A stretch of 64,000 nucleotides of DNA from Deltaproteobacteria bacterium (GTDB lineage Bacteria; Myxococcota; Kuafuiibacteriia; Kuafuiibacteriales; Kuafuiibacteriaceae). Where the stretch lies: assembly GCA_020632995.1 (NCBI GenBank), contig JACKEN010000008.1, forward strand, positions 261,037 to 325,036, given 5' to 3'. The notes beneath the pieces are model-generated. The model did not search any database. It was given only the letters and a program-made list of their open reading frames with translations, and was not told where the DNA came from. Each line of letters starts with the position of its first letter. Position 1 is the stretch's first letter. The position numbers and the translations under genes were made by a program. Below are positions 36,439-43,287 of the stretch, in pieces.

Positions 36439-37070
36439 TCAATCCAGGTTGCGTAAGCCCAGCACCCCGTGACGCCAGTGGCGCCCGTACTCCGCCTTGA
36501 GGCGGAGGCGGGGCACGCCGCGCTCGAGGTGGTAGCGGATGAGGTCCGGCTCCAGCGGGGCGAGGATCAGGTCCCGCTGAGGGTGGGATCGAGGGGCGCG
36601 ATCTCCTGCGCGGTGATCGCGCGGCCCAGGTACATGGCCAGGGTGTCGCGCTGCCACGCGTGGGCGGGGTGCTCGTAGCGCTGCGGTCCGCTCTTCGCCT
36701 CGAACGTCTGCACCTCCGAGAGGAGGGTGGCGTTGTCCACCGCGAAGTCGAACAGCGCGTCCAACAGGCGCGCGGCGTGCGGGATCCAGGGCGGGGCGAG
36801 GGGGTGGCCGAAGCCGTCGAGGACCCGGTCCTGGAGCACGATGGCGTCGTCGTGCAGGAGCGCCCGGCACAGAGCAGCGCGGTCCGCGAAGCGTCGGTAG
36901 AGCGTACCCTTGCCCACCCCGGCGAGCCGGGCCACCTCGTCCATGCAGATCTGGTGGATGGGCCGCTCCGCCATCAGCGCCCGCGTCGCCGCCAGGATCT
37001 TCTCCCGGTTCTGCGCCGCATCCTTTCGTTCGCGCGTCGGGGGCGGCGCCTGCCCCAGGACCTGGAGCCG
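36439..37070 (-). pseudogene. TetR-family regulator, frameshifted near its C-terminus
   Basis: The HTH is clear: NREKILAATRALMAERPIHQ followed by ICMDEVARLAGVGKGTLYRRF. The ligand domain continues to AQEIAPLDPTLSG, where the frame meets a stop. A one-base slip near 36575 restores DLILAPLEPDLIRYHLERGV to RNLD at 36439. The start is unresolved: no ATG or GTG lies in frame before the HTH, so a further slip in the Pro/Arg-rich leader is likely. The gene is divergent from the yceI-like gene, whose promoter carries two matching inverted repeats, so it probably represses that gene and itself. Confidence 0.75.
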
Positions 37071-37135
37071 GACTCGCCTCGGCGGGGCCGCCGGGGCGGG
37101 GCTCGGTCCGTCGGGCGGATCAATCGGGCCACGCC

Positions 37136-37166
37136 TTGACACGAACCGGACTTTAGTCCGTATATC
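37136..37166 (+). promoter_or_regulatory. Sigma-70-type promoter of the yceI-like gene
   Basis: TTGACA at 37136-37141 is a perfect -35 box. GTATAT (37160) or TATATC (37161) at a spacing of 18-19 bp serves as the -10. The spacer is filled by the first inverted repeat. The start codon lies 65 nt downstream behind AAGGAG. In such GC-rich DNA this match is unlikely by chance. Confidence 0.7.
37147..37160. promoter_or_regulatory. Operator 1 for the TetR-family regulator
   Basis: CGGACT-TT-AGTCCG is a perfect inverted repeat with 6-bp arms lying between the -35 and -10 boxes. It shares the half-site CGGACT/AGTCCG type with operator 2, 32 bp downstream. Occupancy would block RNA polymerase directly. 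Confidence 0.72.
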
Positions 37167-37178
37167 TCTCCAACGGAA

Positions 37179-37194
37179 GCGGACTTTGGTCCGC
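37179..37194. promoter_or_regulatory. Operator 2 for the TetR-family regulator
   Basis: GCGGAC-TTTG-GTCCGC is a perfect inverted repeat. Its inner word CGGACTTTGGTCCG differs from operator 1 by one base. The centre-to-centre distance is about 33 bp, three helical turns, so two dimers could bind the same face. Confidence 0.7.
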
Positions 37195-37230
37195 TTATCA
37201 AAGAAAGCCGGTTTCAAGGAGAATCCCCAT

Positions 37231-37819
37231 ATGTTCAATCGCGCAGTGCTCTCGAGCTCCCTCATCCTCGCCCTGAGCGTGCCCGCGGGCGCGTTCGCCG
37301 CCACCTGGTCCATCGACGGCGCCCACACCGACGCCAGCTTCTCGGTGCGCCACATGATGGTCAGCAACGTGAAGGGCCGGTTCGACAAGGTCGAGGGGAC
37401 GGTCGAGATCGACGACAAGGACATCACCAAGAGCAAGGTGTCCGTCACCATCGACACCAAGTCGGTGGACACCGACAACGAGAAGCGAGACGAGCACCTC
37501 CGCGGGCCCGACTTCTTCGACGTCGAGAAGTTCCCCAATCACCTTCGAGTCCACCAAGGTGGCCAAGAGCAAGGGTGGCCTGAAGGTCACCGGCAACCTG
37601 ACGATCCACGGCGTGACCAAGAGCGTGGTGCTCGACGTCGAGGGCCCGAGCAAGGCGATCAAGGATCCGTGGGGCATGAACCGCCGCGGCCTCTCCGCCT
37701 CCACCAAGATCAACCGCAAGGACTTCGGCCTCACCTGGAACAACGTCCTCGAGGCGGGCGGCGTGGCGGTGGGCGACGAGGTGAAGATCACCATCGACGC
37801 CGAGATGGTGAACAAGTAA
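37231..37819 (+). pseudogene. YceI-family periplasmic protein, one frameshift
   Basis: ATG 37231 follows AAGGAG. A signal peptide (LILALSVPAGAFA) leads into the YceI lipocalin-like fold: TWSIDGAHTDASFSVRHMMV, GRFDKVEGTVEID, and HLRGPDFFDVEKFP. At about 37535 two bases appear to be missing (AAT CAC for AA- ATC ACC). The next frame continues FESTKVAKSKGG, LTIHGVTKSVVLDV and FGLTWNNVLEAGG to the end. YceI proteins bind polyisoprenoids in the periplasm. Regulation by the divergent TetR protein is strongly suggested. Confidence 0.82.
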
Positions 37820-37830
37820 GCCAGCTTGCG

Positions 37831-38133
37831 CTAGGGTTCGGGCGCCGCCGCGGTCGCCCGGGCCTCGAACCCGCTGAGGCCCTGCGGCGATCGCTCGATG
37901 CGCGCCACGTCCGTGACCTCGGCGCTCCGCGGACCTTCCCGGCACGCCGTGATGAGCGCCTCGAGCGCCGGCGCCGGCCCCTCCGCGAAGATCTCCACCC
38001 GCTCGTCGTACAGGTTGCGCACCCACCCCGCGAGGCCCAGCCGGGCCGCGGTGCGGGTGGTCCAGTAGCGGTACCCGACGCCCTGCACGATGCCGGAGAT
38101 CAACAGCTGCGCGGCGACGCGTTCGGTGCCCAT
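37831..38133 (-). CDS. Acylphosphatase
   Basis: A 100-residue enzyme that hydrolyses acyl phosphates. The substrate loop GIVQGVGYRYW with catalytic Arg, and the catalytic Asn in GWVRNLYDERVEIFAEG, are both present. I chose ATG 38133; a GTG five codons upstream is possible. It converges on the yceI-like gene. Confidence 0.92.
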   Translation of the reverse strand: MGTERVAAQLLISGIVQGVGYRYWTTRTAARLGLAGWVRNLYDERVEIFAEGPAPALEALITACREGPRSAEVTDVARIERSPQGLSGFEARATAAAPEP

Positions 38134-38189
38134 GGGCCGAGGATACACCCCGCCTTGCCATCCAGCAGCCGCGTCGGCACCCTGATCCG

Positions 38190-38666
38190 GTGACGCCGAT
38201 CGACTGGCCCGTCCTCTACGCCGGCCTCCTGACCGCGCGCCTGGAGCAGGACACCCGCATCCGCCGCGTCCGCATGCTGGTCGACAGCGCCTACGCCGAG
38301 CCCCTCGACGCCGAGCGCCTCGCCACCGAGGCCTGCCTCTCCCGCGCCCAGCTCATCCGCGCCTTCCGCCAGGCCTACGGCACCACCCCGCACCAGTACC
38401 TGATCGAGCGCCGGGTCGCCGCCGCCCGCACCCTCCTCGAACAGACCGAGCTCCCGGTGACCGAGGTCTGCCTCGCGGTCGGCTTCAGCAGCCTCGGCTC
38501 CTTCTCGACCCTCTTCCGCCGCCACGTCGGGCGCGCCCCCCAGAGCTACCGGCGCCTCGTCGTCCCCAGCCTGGGCCTCCCCGCGCCGCTGGTCCCGGCC
38601 TGCTTCGCCCTCCGCTTCGGCGGTTTGCGCCTTTTCGAGAAGTCGAGCCCCGCGGACGCCGGGTAG
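38190..38666 (+). CDS. AraC-family transcriptional regulator
   Basis: A 158-residue protein consisting essentially of the AraC double HTH: LDAERLATEACLSRAQLIRAF, YLIERRVAAARTLLEQT, and the second helix VCLAVGFSSLGSFSTLFRRHVG. The N-terminal 25 residues are too short for a ligand domain. Start is GTG 38190. It lies 11 nt upstream of the VOC gene, and the pair probably forms a regulator/enzyme unit. Confidence 0.9.
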   Translation: MTPIDWPVLYAGLLTARLEQDTRIRRVRMLVDSAYAEPLDAERLATEACLSRAQLIRAFRQAYGTTPHQYLIERRVAAARTLLEQTELPVTEVCLAVGFSSLGSFSTLFRRHVGRAPQSYRRLVVPSLGLPAPLVPACFALRFGGLRLFEKSSPADAG

Positions 38667-38677
38667 GGTGCCCCCAG

Positions 38678-39087
38678 ATGATCACCAAGTTCTCCCACGC
38701 CACCATCTACGTCACCGACCACGACCAGGCCCTCGACTTCTACGTCGGCAAGCTGGGCTTCGAGGTCCGCACCGACGTCACCATGCAGGGCTTCCGTTGG
38801 CTCACCGTCGGCCCCAAGGCCCAGCCCGACCTCGAGCTCATCCTCATGCGCTGTCCGCGAGCCCCATGATGGACGCAGACACCGTGGCGCAGATGGAGTC
38901 GTTGATGAGAAAGGGCGCCCTGGGCGCCGGCGTCTTCGCCACCGACGACTGCAAGGCGACTTACGAAGCGCTGCTGGCCAAGGGCGTCGAGTTCGTCTCC
39001 CCCCCGGCCGAGCGCCCCTACGGCATCGAGGCCATCATGAAGGACCCCTTCGGCAACTGGTTCTCGATGACCCAGCGCGCCCGCTAG
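38678..39087 (+). pseudogene. VOC (glyoxalase-like) protein, one frameshift
   Basis: The first frame gives KFSHATIYVTDHDQALDFYV and RWLTVGPKAQPDLELILM, the first beta-alpha module of VOC proteins. One base is lost near 38857, and the next frame gives MMDADTVAQMESL, GVFATDDCKATYEALLAKGV and MKDPFGNWFSMTQR. Glu and His metal positions are present. Its stop overlaps the convergent YchJ-like gene. Confidence 0.8.
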
Positions 39088-39564
39088 GCCCGCGCCCCGC
39101 AGCACTTCTTGTACTTCTTGCCGCTCCCGCAAGGGCAAGGGTCGTTGCGCCCCACCTTCGGCTCGGCCCGCCGGATCGTCTCCTGGACCCGCTCCCCCGA
39201 CTCGAAGTACCACCGCCCGTTTTCCCGCACGAACCGCGACCGCTCGCGATGCACCTGCACCGACCTGTGCTGACAAGCAGCGCCTCGAACCCACGAACCC
39301 CCGTCGTTGTTGGGCGGAGGCGCGTCGATGACGGTTCGAGCCACGTCGACGTTTTCGGGACCACGCCGCCGCACATCTCCGCGTCGAAGGTGCTCGAGGG
39401 TCCGGGGTGGTGTCCGCCTTCGAGGTAGTCGATGTCCCCGCGGCGGTGTACCGCGACCGGATCAGCGCCCGGGTGGGCGCGCCGCGGCCAGCCAGGTAGG
39501 GGCCGCAGCAGGATTCCAGGGTGAGTCCCAGGCCACAGGGGCAGGCTGCGCTGGGGCGGGGCAT
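39084..39564 (-). pseudogene. YchJ-family SEC-C motif protein, several frameshifts
   Basis: The N-terminus CPCGLGLTLESCCGPYLAG and C-terminus GRNDPCPCGSGKKYKKCC are the paired SEC-C zinc motifs of YchJ (UPF0225). Between them, fragments of the expected NTF2-like domain appear in different phases (RSRYTAA, GDIDYLEGGHHPG, VIDAPPPNNDGG, VHRERSRFVRENGRWYFESGE). At least three slips are needed. The function of the family is not established beyond zinc binding. Confidence 0.75.
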
Positions 39565-39762
39565 GGCGGCGGGGAGGTAGCAGTGGGGTTGGAGGAACGG
39601 GCTTGCACTGGGCGCTGTCCGTGTGGATCCGGCGGTGGAGGCGCATCCGTGGCTGGTGCGCGGCCTGGTTCAAAACCGTGGAATTTCATCAGGTCTCGGC
39701 GGGTTCACCCGTGCGCCTGCCAGCTTTGGCTGGCTGGAGGCGCTTGGTCTGGCGTTGACTCG

Positions 39763-39930
39763 CTCGGCTCCAGTCGTTTTGGCTCCTTCCGCCGGGCGAG
39801 GTCTGGGTATCGATCTCCTCGCGTTGCCTCCGACGGTTGGAATGGTTGGAGGCTCCGGCCTCGGTGTTCGACCTCGCCTCGGCTCCAGTCGCCTTCGGCT
39901 CCTTCTGCCGGGCGAGGTCCGGGCATCGAT
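39763..39930. repeat. Two imperfect 52-53 bp direct repeats in a gene-free gap
   Basis: Copies at 39763-39814 and 39878-39930 share CTCGGCTCCAGTCG, then (T/C)GGCTCCTTC, GCCGGGCGAGGTC and GGG(T/C)ATCGAT, with scattered changes and one indel. They occupy the 400-bp gap (39565-39971) downstream of the minus-strand gene that ends at 39972. No open frame there has a recognisable start or domain. Confidence 0.65.
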
Positions 39931-39971
39931 TTCCGTACGGGGTGCCAACGTCAGCGCAGGCGACGCTGAGT

Positions 39972-41198
39972 TCAGAAGAACGTGATGTTGTCGTCCAGGT
40001 TGCGCGCTACGGAGTGCTGGTGCAGTGGCACCAGCTCGATGCCGGGCATGCCATCGAAGAGGTCGAAGATGGACTCGTGCACCAGGACCAGCGGCGTGCC
40101 CGCGATGCGGACGATGGGATGGCTTGCCGCGTAGGACTCGGGCGTCGGGTGGAGCTCGAAGTAGGCCTCGACCTCGCCGTTCCACGATAGCTCGACGTCG
40201 GAGTGGGTCCAGTCGATCCAGTCGACGGCGAGCTTCGGGTAGAGCACCTGGAACTCGACGGCCTCGTCGAGGGTGTCGTCGCGCAGGGAGAAGGGACTGA
40301 ACTCGAGGTCGAGGCTCCGGGCACGCAAGGCGTCGGCGAGGCGGGCGCCGATCACCGGCAGGCCGTGGCTGTTTGCGTACTGGGCCTTCTGGGCTGCCTT
40401 CCTGCGTGTGCTTCGCTCCCTCTTGCTGACGTCGTCGTCCATCACCCCGGTGATGGGCGGCAGGATCTCGCCGGATGAGTAGCGCGCTGTGGCTGCCTCT
40501 CGGGGAGAGTCTTCGTCGTTCAGCACTCTTGCCCACTGCTCGTTCCGTTCGCTCGCCTCGGTCAGGCCGAGCCAGGGCGCGAGTGGGTGGGGCTTGGGCC
40601 CGGTTGGGGGGAGTGGACCCGAGAACGTCTCTACGTGGGCCGCCTGGGAGTCGTGGAGGAGGAGCGCGTAGGGATGGGCGCGGAACGGGACGAAGTGTTC
40701 GATGGTGTCCTCGAGCGTCCACCGGACACCGGCGGCGCGGGCCGCGTCCACCAGGGCGTCCGAGATGGCCAGGATACCCGTGTTGCGCACGGGTACGAAG
40801 GCGTCCTCGACCTCGTCTTCGACCCGAAGCTGGGTGGCCTCCATGACGTTGTAACCGCTGCTCGAGTAGTCGGAGGTGTCCGCTTCATAGCTCACGTCAT
40901 CGTCGGCCACCGGCTCGATCAGGAAGACGGTGCGGTCCTGCGCGTCTACCTCGTGCACCACGACGTTTGGAACCACGGTGCGCAGTGCTTCGACGAACCG
41001 GCTGGAGCCGAGGAGAACCTCGTCGACGTTCGAGTACACGTCGACCTGCTCGAGCTGGTCGGGGCGTAGAACCTCGATCGTCTTGATGTCCGGAAGTCCC
41101 TCGAGCTTGCTGCGCTCGCCGCGGAGCCCATACTTCTTCGTGAACCCGGCGAGGCGTCCGAGGACGGGATCCTTTCCCAGTTGGAGCAGCTTTGGCAT
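39972..41198 (-). CDS. Hypothetical protein with possible duplicated Imm11/DUF1629-like region
   Basis: A 408-residue soluble protein starting MPKLLQLGKDPVLGRLAG. No signal peptide or membrane helix is seen. Two internal segments resemble each other: ILAISDALVDAARAAGVRW...FVPF (residues about 145-175) and PVIGARLADALRARSLDLEF (about 280-300). This phrasing recalls Imm11/DUF1629 proteins, which are widespread in myxobacteria as immunity-type proteins. The resemblance is weak and no toxin gene is adjacent, so the name is tentative. Confidence 0.6.
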   Translation of the reverse strand: MPKLLQLGKDPVLGRLAGFTKKYGLRGERSKLEGLPDIKTIEVLRPDQLEQVDVYSNVDEVLLGSSRFVEALRTVVPNVVVHEVDAQDRTVFLIEPVADDDVSYEADTSDYSSSGYNVMEATQLRVEDEVEDAFVPVRNTGILAISDALVDAARAAGVRWTLEDTIEHFVPFRAHPYALLLHDSQAAHVETFSGPLPPTGPKPHPLAPWLGLTEASERNEQWARVLNDEDSPREAATARYSSGEILPPITGVMDDDVSKRERSTRRKAAQKAQYANSHGLPVIGARLADALRARSLDLEFSPFSLRDDTLDEAVEFQVLYPKLAVDWIDWTHSDVELSWNGEVEAYFELHPTPESYAASHPIVRIAGTPLVLVHESIFDLFDGMPGIELVPLHQHSVARNLDDNITFF

Positions 41199-41438
41199 CT
41201 CGTATCTCTATCCTCAATGGCGCTTCTTCGCGCCCTCGACCCAAGTCGAGGGGCTCGGCAGTTGGGTGCTCAGGTATACCCTTTGAGGACCAGACCAGCA
41301 TCGGTGAAACCTGGGAGGAGCAGGCTCGAGCGCAAGACCGGCTGCGTCTGCCCACCTGGCCTCCAGCCGCTCGTCTGCCTTGGTGCTCTGGTAGTCTCGG
41401 CCCGCTCACCGTGCAAGACCGGCGAGCGCCGCCTCATC

Positions 41439-41906
41439 ATGACCCCTCACGTTGCCCTCCGCCCGATGCGACCCGACGAGCTCGCCGCCTTCCGCGCGAC
41501 CTTCATCGAGGCGTGGGCGGCCGACCTCGCCCGGGTCGAGGATCTCACGATGGACGCCGCGCGGGCCCAGGCCGCCCAGCGCGCGGACGCGGACCTCGAG
41601 GGGGCGCTCGAGTCCGAGCATCACCACCTCTTCGTCGTCACCACCACCGACGAAACCGTCGGGACCCTCTGGTTCTCGGTGCGCGAGGGTCGCGCCTTCG
41701 TCGAGGACATCACCATCGCGGAGCCCCACCGCGGGCACGGCTATGGTCGTAGGGCGCTGGACCTCATGCATGAGGTCTTGCAGCGCATGGGGGTCCGGGT
41801 CGTGCAGCTGAACGTCTATGCGCACAACCCGCGCGCGCGTGCGCTCTATGAGCGGGTTGGATACGAGGTCACCGGGTTCACGATGACCATGCGGCTGCGG
41901 GGGTAG
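41439..41906 (+). CDS. GNAT-family N-acetyltransferase
   Basis: A 155-residue GCN5-type acetyltransferase: VEDITIAEPHRGHGYGRRAL holds the acetyl-CoA pyrophosphate loop, and LNVYAHNPRARALYERVGYEV the C-terminal signature. Start ATG 41439 gives MTPHVALRPMRPDEL, the usual beginning. The substrate is unknown. Confidence 0.9.
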   Translation: MTPHVALRPMRPDELAAFRATFIEAWAADLARVEDLTMDAARAQAAQRADADLEGALESEHHHLFVVTTTDETVGTLWFSVREGRAFVEDITIAEPHRGHGYGRRALDLMHEVLQRMGVRVVQLNVYAHNPRARALYERVGYEVTGFTMTMRLRG

Positions 41907-41943
41907 GCCCTCGCCAGCCTGGGCGGGGTGTCGATCGACCGGG

Positions 41944-43287
41944 TCAGTTCAGCTCGCAGATATAGAACACCGAGGGGTTGTCTGGCTGCTGCGGGCCCCG
42001 GCGGATGCCGAGGATGTGGCCGTCCAGGGGGATTGGGAGGCGATTCAGGGACGCCTCTCCCGTTGTGGTCTCCGTGTCCCGAACCAGCAGGTTGAGTTGC
42101 GGGTCGTAGAGCTCGATGGCCAGGCCGCCGACCCCGGAGCCCCAGCTCCTGCTTCCACACCACACATAGATGTGCTGGGCGCCTTGCGGTTCGTCGAGGC
42201 GGAAGAAGTCCACGTCACCCTCGGGGAGGGTGCCCAGGATCTGGGAGGGTTGGCCCACCCGGAGTGGGAACGGCGCTGGGCGCTCGAGGGTGTCGTTGTC
42301 TTCGGCGGAGGGCTCGGTCGCTGCGTTGGGGAGGCGCCGAAGGTCGACCTTCAGGACGTAGAACGGGTTCACGCCCAGTGCGCCGCCGGTGTGCTCGGCC
42401 AGGAGATAGTGGGTCCCGGCGTGGACGTGCACCCCGGCGCGGTCGAGCTCGGGGAGCGATGCGATGGCCTCCACGCCCATGGTGGAGGTGATCACGATCC
42501 GGGTGGTCGAGGCCGTGCTCCCATAGCCAGGGATGCCGGCGGGCATGATGTCGGCGCGAAGCAGAGCGTTGGTCGTGAGGTCGAAGCGGAACGCGTCGAT
42601 GTCGCCCTCGTGTTCGAAGGCGCCGCCAATGAGGGGCTCGCTGCGGGTCGAGGAGTACACGGAGAGCGCGTCCGCGAGCGTGTCGCCGCGCTCTTCGTCG
42701 ATCGCCTCGAGCTCGTTGTTGGCCGGATCGACCAAACGCACCTTCAGGCGGTAGGTGTACGTCGGGCCGCCCTCGGGCGCAGGTGAATCGGGTGACCACG
42801 TGTGCCAGTCGTACACCCGGATGAAGTGCTGGCCGGGGGTGACGATGCGGTAGATGATCTCGGCGTCCCGGTCGCCGAGTTCGGGTGGGCCAACGTCGTC
42901 GACTGCGGCGACGAGCGTCCTGGATGAGTCGTAGAGCTCGGCCACCGGATCCACGTCGCTCATGCGCACGCGATCGACGTTGATCACGATGAACTGGCCG
43001 GGTGTGCCCTCGAAGCTGTACGTGTCGACGTCGCCCACCGGATCGATCACCCCCATGATGGGCGTCTCTCCGGGGAGAATCGGCGCTGCGACCTCGAATG
43101 GATCCGATGAGGTCGCGTCTGGCCGATCTCCCGCATCTGGCTCGGTCCCTCCGTCCGGGACGACGGCTGCGTCGGGGACTGCCGTGCCCGCATCGGAGAG
43201 CGGGGCGCTGGCGTCACCGCAGGCGACGAGCAGGGCGACGAGCGTGAGGAGGCGCGAGAGCTTGTGCACAGGGGGACTCCTGCTCAC
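41944..43287 (-). CDS. Lipoprotein with PPC-like beta domains
   Basis: A 447-residue protein with signal peptide and lipobox LVAC, an Asp/Pro/Ala linker (residues about 25-60), then three similar domains. Each begins with a GDVDTYSF/GDIDAFRF/GDVDFFRL motif followed by beta strands such as HFIRVYDWH. This pattern matches the bacterial pre-peptidase C-terminal (PPC) fold, used for surface attachment or substrate recognition. It overlaps the end of the upstream ELWxxDGT gene by 74 nt. Confidence 0.75.
   Translation of the reverse strand: MSRSPPVHKLSRLLTLVALLVACGDASAPLSDAGTAVPDAAVVPDGGTEPDAGDRPDATSSDPFEVAAPILPGETPIMGVIDPVGDVDTYSFEGTPGQFIVINVDRVRMSDVDPVAELYDSSRTLVAAVDDVGPPELGDRDAEIIYRIVTPGQHFIRVYDWHTWSPDSPAPEGGPTYTYRLKVRLVDPANNELEAIDEERGDTLADALSVYSSTRSEPLIGGAFEHEGDIDAFRFDLTTNALLRADIMPAGIPGYGSTASTTRIVITSTMGVEAIASLPELDRAGVHVHAGTHYLLAEHTGGALGVNPFYVLKVDLRRLPNAATEPSAEDNDTLERPAPFPLRVGQPSQILGTLPEGDVDFFRLDEPQGAQHIYVWCGSRSWGSGVGGLAIELYDPQLNLLVRDTETTTGEASLNRLPIPLDGHILGIRRGPQQPDNPSVFYICELN

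Noticed and set aside
39705..39926. 73-residue minus-strand frame in the repeat gap
   Set aside because: It is made from the two direct repeats, with no ribosome-binding site or recognisable domain.
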